Below, in pieces: positions 8,972 to 16,457 of a stretch of 64,000 bases of DNA; position 1 is the stretch's first letter; each line of letters begins with the position of its first letter. This DNA is from Niastella populi. GTDB lineage: Bacteria > Bacteroidota > Bacteroidia > Chitinophagales > Chitinophagaceae. The stretch lies in the NCBI RefSeq assembly GCF_002078015.1, contig NZ_LWBP01000112.1:106717-170716 (forward strand). The letters are read 5' to 3'. The translations under genes were made by a program, and so were the position numbers. The notes under the pieces are model-generated. The model saw only the letters and a list, made by a program, of their open reading frames with translations. It searched no databases and had not been told where the DNA came from.

Positions 8972-9250
8972 GTAGAAATTATGTCTCAGGCGGCAGCGGG
9001 TTTTGAAATGTTTGGTGGGGTTTATGGTTTCGTTAACAGGAATTCCGGTGCGGCAGCCTGCTCAGGCACAGAAATAGTGAATGTGATAAGGTAATTATCC
9101 GATAATCCCGACTATATCGGGACAAGTTGTGATAATTCAATAATCCTGCAGAGCGCACAGGGGCTAAGGAGAGCAGCCCCCGGGGCGGGGAACTAAAAAT
9201 TGAGCACAAAGAACTTTTAAAATAGGTAAGTTAAGGGGTATTATCATCAC

Positions 9251-9297
9251 AAAGGCTTTTCCCGATGCCGATCCTATTCGGTGGGAAGGGCCTTTTT
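9251..9297 (+). terminator. Second orphan hairpin terminator
   Basis: AAAGGCTTTTCCC and GGGAAGGGCCTTT pair with few mismatches, with an inner GCCGAT/ATTCGGT element in the loop and a T-run after it. No gene precedes it on this strand, so it may end a second short RNA. Confidence 0.6.
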
Positions 9298-9525
9298 GTT
9301 TGGGGGAGCAGGATGGTTACCATAAATACTACCGCAGCCGTACGACTGGCTTCCCGACTGCAGGTTTATGGTCCCCGATTGCACTATAACAGCCCTGGAA
9401 ATTGCATAGGAATTGCATAGAAATTGCACTGGCCCTTACTATCCGGTGCAACGCCGGTGTAAGCCGGGGAGGAGGAGATAGCCATATTCAGAGTGTTTCA
9501 ATACAGTTTGCGAAGGGGTGTAAAT

Positions 9526-9567
9526 AAAAAGGCCCCGGCGGTACGATAGCTATCGTAACGCCAGGGC
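9526..9567 (-). terminator. Intrinsic terminator of icd
   Basis: On the minus strand GCCCTGGCGTTACGATA and TATCGTACCGCCGGGGC form a long near-perfect stem with a two-base GC centre, followed by CTTTTTATTT. It lies about 57 bases beyond the icd stop codon. Confidence 0.8.
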
Positions 9568-9623
9568 ATATGAAAATTATTATAACCTGCTGATTTTGAT
9601 CCCGGTTCAGACCGGGAGAGTTA

Positions 9624-10859
9624 TTAAAGACCCATTTTCTTTTTCAGGTTGGTATCGATGGCATCGAGGAATTCTTCAGTATACAGGAAGTGTTTTCCGT
9701 GTTCTACTTTATTTCCATGGATACAAACGGCCAAATCTTTAGTCATTTTACCGCTTTCAACTGTTTCTATACAGGTAGACTCTAATGTGTTGCAGAAGTC
9801 GATAAGGGCCTGGTTGCCGTCGAGCTTGCCGCGGAAGGCCAGTCCTCTTGTCCATGCAAAGATAGAAGCGATAGGGTTGGTGCTGGTTGGTTTGCCTTTC
9901 TGGTGGTCGCGGTAGTGACGGGTAACGGTACCGTGAGCCGCTTCAGCTTCCATGGTTTTGCCATCGGGAGTGATCAGAACGGAGGTCATTAAACCCAGTG
10001 AACCAAATCCTTGCGCTACAGTGTCACTTTGAACGTCGCCATCGTAGTTCTTACAGGCCCAAACGAAATTGCCATTCCATTTCAGCGCGCTGGCAACCAT
10101 GTCATCGATCAAACGGTGCTCATAAACGATGCCGGCCTGATCGAAAGCCTGTTTGAATTCGTTCTGATAAATTTCTTCGAAAATATCTTTGAAGCGACCG
10201 TCGTATTTTTTAAGGATGGTGTTCTTTGTGCTCAGGTACAAAGGCCATTTTTTAGCGAGGGCCATGTTGAAGCAACTGCGGGCAAAACCCCTGATGCTTT
10301 CGTCGGTGTTGTACATTGTCATGGCAACGCCATCGCCTTTGAAGTTATATACTTCGAAAGTCTGAGGTTCGCCGCCGTCTTCGGGAGTGAAGGTCATGGT
10401 GAGTTTACCCTTTCCTTTGATCACTGAATCGGTAGCACGATATTGATCGCCAAAAGCGTGGCGGCCAACGATGATGGGGGCTGTCCAGTTGGTAACCAAA
10501 CGGGGGATATTGTTGATTACGATGGGTTCACGGAATACTGTACCATCCAGGATGTTACGAATGGTACCGTTAGGGCTCTTCCACATTTGTTTCAGGGAGA
10601 ACTCTTTTACCCGCGCTTCGTCGGGAGTGATAGTAGCACATTTGATCCCTACACCATACTGTTTGATAGCATTGGCGGCATCAATTGTAACCTGGTCGTT
10701 GGTCTGGTCGCGGTATTCAACACCCAGGTCATAGTATTTGATATCGACGTTAACGTAGGGAAGGATGAGTTTATCCTTGATGAATTTCCAGATAATGCGT
10801 GTCATTTCATCGCCATCCAGTTCTACAACAGGATTCTGTACATTGATTTTTTGTGCCAT
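9624..10859 (-). CDS. icd: Isocitrate dehydrogenase (NADP+), dimeric eukaryote-like type
   Basis: 411 residues, typical of the type II dimeric enzyme that also occurs in the mitochondria and cytosol of eukaryotes, and unlike the E. coli type. Signatures: [19 protein letters not shown] at the N-terminus, [14 protein letters not shown], the substrate-phosphate segment [20 protein letters not shown], and [12 protein letters not shown] followed by [15 protein letters not shown] in the cofactor region. Known reaction: isocitrate plus NADP+ to 2-oxoglutarate, CO2 and NADPH in the TCA cycle. It is monocistronic: a consensus promoter lies 31 bases upstream and a strong terminator downstream. Confidence 0.97.
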   Translation of the reverse strand: MAQKINVQNPVVELDGDEMTRIIWKFIKDKLILPYVNVDIKYYDLGVEYRDQTNDQVTIDAANAIKQYGVGIKCATITPDEARVKEFSLKQMWKSPNGTIRNILDGTVFREPIVINNIPRLVTNWTAPIIVGRHAFGDQYRATDSVIKGKGKLTMTFTPEDGGEPQTFEVYNFKGDGVAMTMYNTDESIRGFARSCFNMALAKKWPLYLSTKNTILKKYDGRFKDIFEEIYQNEFKQAFDQAGIVYEHRLIDDMVASALKWNGNFVWACKNYDGDVQSDTVAQGFGSLGLMTSVLITPDGKTMEAEAAHGTVTRHYRDHQKGKPTSTNPIASIFAWTRGLAFRGKLDGNQALIDFCNTLESTCIETVESGKMTKDLAVCIHGNKVEHGKHFLYTEEFLDAIDTNLKKKMGL

Positions 10860-10890
10860 AAATGCTTGTTTTTGCCTTCAAATAAGGGTG

Positions 10891-10922
10891 CAAACCTACA
10901 GCAGAATGGCCAAATGTGCAAA
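10891..10922 (-). promoter_or_regulatory. Promoter of icd (TTTG-N20-TAGGTTTG)
   Basis: On the minus strand TTTG is followed after exactly 20 bases by TAGGTTTG, matching the Bacteroidota primary sigma consensus (-33 TTTG, -7 TAnnTTTG). The start codon is 31 bases downstream. Confidence 0.7.
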
Positions 10923-11052
10923 AGGCTTTTTAGCTGCCCAACCGCCCGATCGTATGTTGTTTTTCCAGAAGCGGCTACATATATGTACCTAAAAAACTGA
11001 GGCTCCCGGTGAAACCCCAACTATTAATTGTTGATAAAACATAACTTGCAGT

Positions 11053-11655
11053 ATGGTTGCTATATTACAGAAGTATATAGACCAGTTTATTGATCTTCCG
11101 GCTGAGGAACTGGAGGCACTTATCAATTCCATTGAAGTAAGATCTGTAGATAAAAAAGTTCGGCTAACCGACGTAAACGAAACGGAAAAGTATTTGTATT
11201 TCGTTATAAAAGGACTGGCCAGAAAGTTTTTTGTAAAGGGAAAAGAAGAGATAATAACCCAGATAGCAAAGGAAGGAGAGCTGATCTCTTCTTCCGTATC
11301 GTATTTTTCAGGAAACCCTTCGGGGTATGTGGTTGAAACCATAGAACCCACCACTTTTTACTCACTCCATCACGACAAAGCAGAACAGTTATATAGCCGA
11401 TACCCTAAACTGGAGCGTTTAAGCCGTTTGATCATTACCGAATTGTTCCTGCAAAAAGAAGTTTGGGAGCTTGAACGCATCCGGTATAGCACAAAAGAGC
11501 GTTTTTTGCGTTTTATGAACGAAAACCCGGAACTGTTTCAGCGGGTACCGCAAAAGTACCTGGCCTCGTACCTGAACATAAAACCTGAAACTTTCAGCCG
11601 GCTCAAGCATTTACTGAGAACCAAAAAGAACTCAGATGCTCCTTATCTTAAATGA
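11053..11655 (+). CDS. Crp/Fnr-family regulator (cyclic nucleotide-binding fold), copy 1
   Basis: 200 residues. Residues 10-115 form a cNMP-binding jelly roll of the degenerate Bacteroidota type (VRLTDVNETEKYLYFVIKGL, ITQIAKEGELISSS, then a segment ending in TTFYSLHHDKAEQLY) without the phosphate cassette RxE...RSA needed for cAMP. The C-terminus is a compact helix-turn-helix, RVPQKYLASYLNIKPETFSR. A paralogue with nearly the same HTH begins 9 bases after its stop, so both are probably one transcript. Known role of such proteins: transcription control, ligand usually unknown. Target genes cannot be deduced here. Confidence 0.87.
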   Translation: MVAILQKYIDQFIDLPAEELEALINSIEVRSVDKKVRLTDVNETEKYLYFVIKGLARKFFVKGKEEIITQIAKEGELISSSVSYFSGNPSGYVVETIEPTTFYSLHHDKAEQLYSRYPKLERLSRLIITELFLQKEVWELERIRYSTKERFLRFMNENPELFQRVPQKYLASYLNIKPETFSRLKHLLRTKKNSDAPYLK

Positions 11656-11664
11656 TGTTTTTTT

Positions 11665-12276
11665 ATGGGGGAAAAAAATATTGTTGCCCGGGAATGCTAC
11701 GAACAACTACTGGTGCATCTTCAGCGATTCTCGGAAATAAGCCGTGGATCGGTGGAGCAATTGATACCTTACCTTGAGATCCGCCGTTTTGAGAAAAAGA
11801 AGAGACTGGTTAACCAGGGCGAAATGGAGGATTACCTGAACGTAGTTATCAAAGGCCTTGTTCGTAAATACGTGCTTTCGCCCATTCGGGGCGAGGTTAC
11901 CCTGCAACTGGCCACCGAGGGGCATATCATCCAGTCTGAGATCTCCTTTCATCACCGCGTTCCCTCTGAAGTCATCATTCAAACACTAGAGCCTACGGTG
12001 CTGGTTTCAATACGGCACGACCGCATGCAGGAGGCGCTCGAAAAAGTGCCCGAAGCCGAAGTCCTGGGCCGCGCTATCATTATGCAGATGTTCATAAAAA
12101 AGGACGCCCGCTATTTCGATCAGCTAAACACTTCTACCCGCGACCGCTTTCTCGAATACATCAACAACCATCCTCATATGTTGCAGCGGGTGCCGCAGAA
12201 GGTCCTTGCTTCTTACCTCAATATTAAACCGGAAACGTTTTCGAGGTTAAAACACCTGTTACTTCAGAAGAAGTAG
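11665..12276 (+). CDS. Crp/Fnr-family regulator, tandem paralogue (copy 2)
   Basis: 203 residues with the same layout as its upstream neighbour: a beta-roll effector domain (residues 30-125; RLVNQGEMEDYLNVVIKGL, LQLATEGHIIQSEISF) and a C-terminal helix-turn-helix, RVPQKVLASYLNIKPETFSR. It shares most residues of the recognition region with copy 1 while the effector domains differ strongly, which fits a duplication followed by diversification of the input. The spacing of 9 bases indicates co-translation, and a heterodimer is possible. The gene ends where a pair of inverted word repeats separates it from the convergent mntH. Confidence 0.87.
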   Translation: MGEKNIVARECYEQLLVHLQRFSEISRGSVEQLIPYLEIRRFEKKKRLVNQGEMEDYLNVVIKGLVRKYVLSPIRGEVTLQLATEGHIIQSEISFHHRVPSEVIIQTLEPTVLVSIRHDRMQEALEKVPEAEVLGRAIIMQMFIKKDARYFDQLNTSTRDRFLEYINNHPHMLQRVPQKVLASYLNIKPETFSRLKHLLLQKK

Positions 12277-12388
12277 TTTATGGTTTATCGTTTATTGTTT
12301 ATGGTTGCTTCGCGGTTCGAACAACTAAAATAATTGCGCGAGCCTGGAAGTGCAAGAACAATAAACCAAAAACAATAAACAATAAACT
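12277..12388. repeat. Inverted word-repeat pair (GTTTATGGTTTATCG / AACAATAAAC)
   Basis: Left arm 12277-12306 repeats GTTTATGG, GTTTATCG and GTTTATTG. Right arm 12358-12388 repeats the complement words AATAAACC and AACAATAAAC. The arms are about 30 bases with a 51-base spacer, between two convergent genes, so the transcript from either side could fold into a long hairpin. Confidence 0.55.
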
Positions 12389-12389
12389 G

Positions 12390-14273
12390 TTATAGATTTA
12401 CTACCAAGATCGGTATCTTCAACTCATGCCGTACAGAGTTGATGGTTTCGCCATACAACCAGTCCTTGATGCCGCTGTGACGGTGAGCGCCAATGACCAG
12501 CATATCGGCTTTTGATTCTTTGATAATCCTGACAATTTCCTCCGCGCGGTTCCTGAAACCGAGTTGACTGGTGGCTGTCAGCCCCTGTTCCTGTAATTGT
12601 TGAACATACATTTGTAAGCGCGCTTCATCGTGGCGGGTTTCGTAATCGTCACTTTCCCTGCCCAGCAAACGCGCCGAGGCGCTTTCTACCACATGTATCA
12701 ACAGGTATTCGGCATTTCCCTTTCCCTGGCCTATGGCGTGTGCCAGCAGTTGGTCGTCATGCTCGCCGAAATCAAGTGCTACCGCTATCTTTTTATAGGT
12801 TGGGATGTTTAGTTTTTGCAATCCATCTACATGCGGGTGCATTTGTATAGATGCATTTTTTGATTTGCTGAAGATGGGATAAAAGATAATATAGGCCAGC
12901 AAGCCAAGGAAAACGGCGCCGCTGGTAATGATCAGGATATTCCATAAAATATTGGTAGGCCCCGCAAAGAATGAGCTTACTTCGTTGATCAACATGCGAA
13001 GATTCAGGTACACCAGCGTGGCGGTCACTATCCAGGCAGCTATTTGCACAATGGGTTTTATCGCAAACGAGCCCATGGTCTTTTTGTCGCTTACGAAATG
13101 GATAAGCGGAATGATGGCGAAACCCAGTTGCAGGCTGAGGATAACCTGGCTCAATACCAGCAGGGCATCTACTTCTTTTTCTCCTGCAATGGCAATAACC
13201 AGAATGGCAGGAACAATGGCCAGCAATCGGGTAATCATGCGCCGCATCCAGGGATTGATCCGCAAGCGCAGGTAACCTTCCATTACTATTTGTCCGGCCA
13301 GGGTGCCGGTAACAGTTGAACTTTGTCCGGCGGCGATCAACGCAACGGCAAAAAGCACCGGCGCTACTGATGAACCTAACAGTCCCGACAATAATTGGTG
13401 CGCTTCTTTGATCTCGGCCACTTCAACCATTCCTTTCTTAAAGAAGGTAGTGGCTGCCAGAACCAGTATAGCGGCATTTACGAGGAAGGCCACATTCAGT
13501 GCAATGGCTGAATCGATAAAACTCCATTTCAATGCCTGTTTTATACCTTCTTTTGTTTTGGCAATTTTACGGGTTTGCACCAGCGCAGAATGTAAATACA
13601 GGTTGTGCGGCATTACAGTTGCACCGATTATGCCTATAGCTATATATAATGCCTGTTCATTGGGCAGGGTAGGCACCAGACCGGTAGCTATTTCACCAAA
13701 GGCAGGTTTGGCAATAATGATCTCTACGAGAAACGACAATCCCACTATCGCTACAAGAGCAATGATAAAAGCTTCCATTTTACGAATGCCCAGCCGTTGC
13801 AGGAATAACAGTAAAAAAGTATCGAGCACGGTAATGGAAACGCCCCAGATAAGTGGCAGGCCGGTCAACAGGTTAATACCAATGGCCATGCCCAGTACTT
13901 CAGCCAGGTCGGTAGCGGCTATGGCAATCTCTGCCAGTATATACAACAGGAAGTTTACCGGGCGGGGATAGGTTTCGCGGTTAGCCTGGGCCAGATCGCG
14001 CCCGCGAACGATACCAAGCCGGGCGCTCAGGGTTTGTAACAACAGGGCCATCAGGTTGCTCATGAGTAAAACCCAGATGAGGGAATAGCCGAAACGGCTG
14101 CCGCCGGCCAGGTCGGTGGCCCAGTTGCCGGGGTCCATATAACCTACGCTAACAAGGTAAGCGGGGCCGAAAAATGCGAACACGCGTTTCCAGCCCATAG
14201 CTTTTTTGCTGATATCGACCGATTCGTGTACTTCGCTTAAAGAGGCATCCCCTTTTATTCTATTCATCATCAT
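12390..14273 (-). CDS. mntH: Nramp-type Mn2+/Fe2+ transporter fused to a UspA domain
   Basis: 627 residues. Residues 25-445 form an inner-membrane Nramp transporter with about 11 hydrophobic segments, the TM1 metal-binding motif DPGN (47-50) and the TM6 motif MPHNLYLHSALVQTR near residue 220; D, N and M metal ligands are all present. Residues 480-627 form a cytoplasmic universal stress protein domain (IPTYKKIAVALDFGEHDD, then VIGAHRHSGIKDWLYGETIN and IPILVVNL). Such fusions are known in Bacteroidota; the Usp part may sense nucleotides. The gene overlaps the mntR stop by 14 bases, so it is translationally coupled to its likely Mn-dependent repressor. Confidence 0.93.
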   Translation of the reverse strand: MMMNRIKGDASLSEVHESVDISKKAMGWKRVFAFFGPAYLVSVGYMDPGNWATDLAGGSRFGYSLIWVLLMSNLMALLLQTLSARLGIVRGRDLAQANRETYPRPVNFLLYILAEIAIAATDLAEVLGMAIGINLLTGLPLIWGVSITVLDTFLLLFLQRLGIRKMEAFIIALVAIVGLSFLVEIIIAKPAFGEIATGLVPTLPNEQALYIAIGIIGATVMPHNLYLHSALVQTRKIAKTKEGIKQALKWSFIDSAIALNVAFLVNAAILVLAATTFFKKGMVEVAEIKEAHQLLSGLLGSSVAPVLFAVALIAAGQSSTVTGTLAGQIVMEGYLRLRINPWMRRMITRLLAIVPAILVIAIAGEKEVDALLVLSQVILSLQLGFAIIPLIHFVSDKKTMGSFAIKPIVQIAAWIVTATLVYLNLRMLINEVSSFFAGPTNILWNILIITSGAVFLGLLAYIIFYPIFSKSKNASIQMHPHVDGLQKLNIPTYKKIAVALDFGEHDDQLLAHAIGQGKGNAEYLLIHVVESASARLLGRESDDYETRHDEARLQMYVQQLQEQGLTATSQLGFRNRAEEIVRIIKESKADMLVIGAHRHSGIKDWLYGETINSVRHELKIPILVVNL

Positions 14274-14931
14274 ATTTCACAAATACGTTTTTTGCTACAT
14301 GTTCACTAATGGTTACGGGCGACTGGTTCTTTATTTTAAGTTCAATGGAATTGTCGAACGCGAACTTTTTCTTTACCTCCAGCCGGGTGCCCAGGCCTAT
14401 ATGTTTGTGGTTAAGTAATTCAAGGATCTCTGCCGACTGATCGCCGATGCCGCTTACTTCAGCCTGCTGATTTACAGGCAGGTTCAGCAGGTCAACCTGC
14501 CGGGTGAGCGTCCATCGGCCCTGGCTGTCGGGGATGGGATCGCCGTGCGGATCGGTTTTAGGGAAACCTAAAAATTCATCGAGGCGGTCGATGAGTTTTT
14601 TGCTGCCGATATGCTCCAGTTCCTCCGCAATTTCATGTACTTCATCCCAGCCAAAGCGTAGTTTTTCAACGAGGAAATATTCCCACAACCGGTGCTTTCG
14701 AATGATCTGAAGCGCTACTTTACGGCCCTCCGTGCTCAGTTTAAAGCCCTTATATTTTTCATACAATAATAATTTCTGCGCTTTCAGCTTCTTCAGCATA
14801 TCCGTCACGGATGCAGGCCGGGTTTGCATTTCACTGGCCACATCGTTGGTGGTCACAGTGCCATGAACTTCCTGCAGGTGAAAGATCGCTTTCAGGTAAT
14901 TCTCTCTGCTGCTTGAATATTGGGGAACCAT
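14260..14931 (-). CDS. mntR: DtxR/MntR-family metal-dependent repressor
   Basis: 223 residues, a three-part DtxR-family protein: winged helix domain (1-65; SSRENYLKAIFHLQE, TTNDVASEMQTRPASVTDML), metal-binding and dimerisation helices (66-140; HRLWEYFLVEKLRFGWDEVH, AEELEHIGSKKLIDRLDEFL) and a C-terminal FeoA/SH3-like domain (145-223). It heads the operon with mntH, which it overlaps. The upstream region has a 16-bp palindrome on the promoter, consistent with autoregulation when manganese or iron is plentiful. Mn versus Fe preference cannot be read safely; the Nramp partner favours Mn. Confidence 0.92.
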   Translation of the reverse strand: MVPQYSSSRENYLKAIFHLQEVHGTVTTNDVASEMQTRPASVTDMLKKLKAQKLLLYEKYKGFKLSTEGRKVALQIIRKHRLWEYFLVEKLRFGWDEVHEIAEELEHIGSKKLIDRLDEFLGFPKTDPHGDPIPDSQGRWTLTRQVDLLNLPVNQQAEVSGIGDQSAEILELLNHKHIGLGTRLEVKKKFAFDNSIELKIKNQSPVTISEHVAKNVFVKYDDE

Positions 14932-15101
14932 ACGTGAGATTGCTGATTTTGGGATTTCTGATTTCGAGATTTCCTTGAGTTTAGCATGCTGACAGATCGC
15001 AAAACCCTGAAATTCCTTTTGAGCTTAGCCAAATAAACAAATCTTAAAATCCTTTAATCAGAAATCTGAAATTCTCTTTTTATTGCTTATCTAAAATAAA
15101 A

Positions 15102-15117
15102 TTTAGACAAATCTAAA
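15102..15117. promoter_or_regulatory. Likely MntR operator (16-bp palindrome)
   Basis: TTTAGACAAATCTAAA is a palindrome with a 4-base centre and covers the whole -7 element of the mntR promoter. A third half-site, TCTAAA, lies 6 bases to the left at 15090-15095. DtxR-family proteins bind palindromes of this type, so repression of mntR-mntH is inferred. The divergent lipoprotein gene could also respond. Confidence 0.6.
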
Positions 15118-15138
15118 AAATAAATCGGCTCCGCCAAA
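15108..15138 (-). promoter_or_regulatory. Promoter of mntR-mntH (TTTG-N19-TAGATTTG)
   Basis: On the minus strand TTTG is followed after 19 bases by TAGATTTG, a full match to the Bacteroidota consensus. It implies a leader of roughly 170 bases before mntR, which contains an imperfect hairpin of AATTTCAGATTTCTGATT type words. Confidence 0.65.
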
Positions 15139-15240
15139 CAGTGCCGCATTAAGGTGGCATTAGTTTTTAGGCAAATGTGTTTTCTTTTACAAGTGGGATT
15201 GAATGCTTACTTTTATTCATCAACAGCTATTGGATGTTTT

Positions 15241-16200
15241 ATGAAGAAGTACCTTTTTAGTCTGGGTTTTATTTTAATCTTATTTTCATGTAAGGATGAT
15301 AAAAAAACGCTACAGGCAGGTGAGATAGTGACCTCTGCTGACTTTGTTGCATTTTATCCTGAAGTAAACCTGCCTTTTTCTGTAGCCGATACCACCCTGC
15401 TGAAGAAACAGAATGATTCAATGCTGCTTGAGCTTAATACATTTTCACAATTTATACCCGATAGCATCTGGCGGAAAGATTTTGGGAAGGCCTCGCCAAA
15501 AGTATATGCACTTGGCCGGGCTGTTGAAAAGGAAAAGGAGAACTATTTGTTCACCGCTTTGGTGGCCGGCAGCAAGCGGGCCGCCTACCTGGCCTGTTTC
15601 AGTAAGGACAATAAATTCCTGCAGGCCATGACGCTGGTAAGAACCGGTTTCGACAATTACAGTTCCGCATATGGTATGCTCGATAAAAAATTTCAGATCA
15701 CCACTTACCGCGATACCAAAAAAACCGGCGGCGACCTGATATATAAAAGGAACGTTTATTTCTACGACCGGAACGGGGATAATTTTACCCTTATTGTAAC
15801 AGAGCCAAATGAAGATATAATTCAGGACGTTTTCAATCCCATCGATACCTTGGCGGCTAATAATAAATTTTCGGGCGACTATGTGCAAAATGACCGCAAT
15901 TTCGTTTCAGTGCGGGATGGAAAGAATGCTTCTGAAATAATCTTCTTTGTGCATTTTGAAAAAAATGGCGGCAAATGTAACGGCGAGTTGAAAGGTAATG
16001 CACGTTTTATTTCACCTACGGTGGCGCAGTTTGTTAAAAGCGATAATCCCTGTTCAGTTGAATTTACATTCAGTGGCAGTAAGGTTACCATGAAAGAAAA
16101 AGGCGGTTGCGGATCGTACCGCGACATACAGTGTTTCTTTAGCGGAAGCTATTTTAAGAAGAAGGCGTCTACATCAAAGGGTAAAGAAAAAGTGAAATAG
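15241..16200 (+). CDS. Lipoprotein of unknown function
   Basis: 319 residues from the ATG that opens a lipoprotein signal: MKKYLFSLGFILILFSC, with the lipidated cysteine followed by KDDKK. The longer upstream frame has no signal features. The mature part contains a segment of mixed beta character (KVYALGRAVEKEKENYLF, ITTYRDTKKTGGDLIYKRN) and a C-terminal stretch with three cysteines (GKCNGELKG, PCSVEF, GGCGSYRDIQC) that may form disulphides in the periplasm. I do not recognise a named domain. It is transcribed away from mntR across the operator region and could be metal-regulated, which is only inference. Confidence 0.85.
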   Translation: MKKYLFSLGFILILFSCKDDKKTLQAGEIVTSADFVAFYPEVNLPFSVADTTLLKKQNDSMLLELNTFSQFIPDSIWRKDFGKASPKVYALGRAVEKEKENYLFTALVAGSKRAAYLACFSKDNKFLQAMTLVRTGFDNYSSAYGMLDKKFQITTYRDTKKTGGDLIYKRNVYFYDRNGDNFTLIVTEPNEDIIQDVFNPIDTLAANNKFSGDYVQNDRNFVSVRDGKNASEIIFFVHFEKNGGKCNGELKGNARFISPTVAQFVKSDNPCSVEFTFSGSKVTMKEKGGCGSYRDIQCFFSGSYFKKKASTSKGKEKVK

Positions 16201-16457
16201 GAGGCTGGTTGATCAGTTAACAGGTTGACAAGGAATATGCCTTTTGCAGCTGATAAGTTGAAACCGGTAAACCGCAACTTCATGCAAGCGTGCTAACGAG
16301 CATTAGTTCAGATTGTTTTAACTTTCGGCATAACCACATCGCTTAATCCCGTCGAATTGGAATTATACGTTATATTCGCCCCGTTTTTATAGCATCTTTG
16401 TACCATTGACAGGCTATTTATATATAAGTACCTGGAAGTTTAAAATGAACAGTGTAT

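Larger units (their letters stand above)
8461..9525. other. Gene-less 1.1-kb region
   Basis: No credible reading frame on either strand. It holds a possible structured RNA ending at a terminator, a second hairpin terminator and short inverted repeats (for example CCCGA/TCGGG near 9107-9120). A lone TACTTTTG, matching the -7 promoter consensus, is at 8486-8493 but has no TTTG partner at the right distance. The remaining sequence shows no recognised element. Confidence 0.6.

Noticed and set aside
10443..11000. 185-codon plus-strand frame opposite icd
   Set aside because: Lies mostly over the icd gene in the opposite direction and lacks domain motifs; shadow frame.
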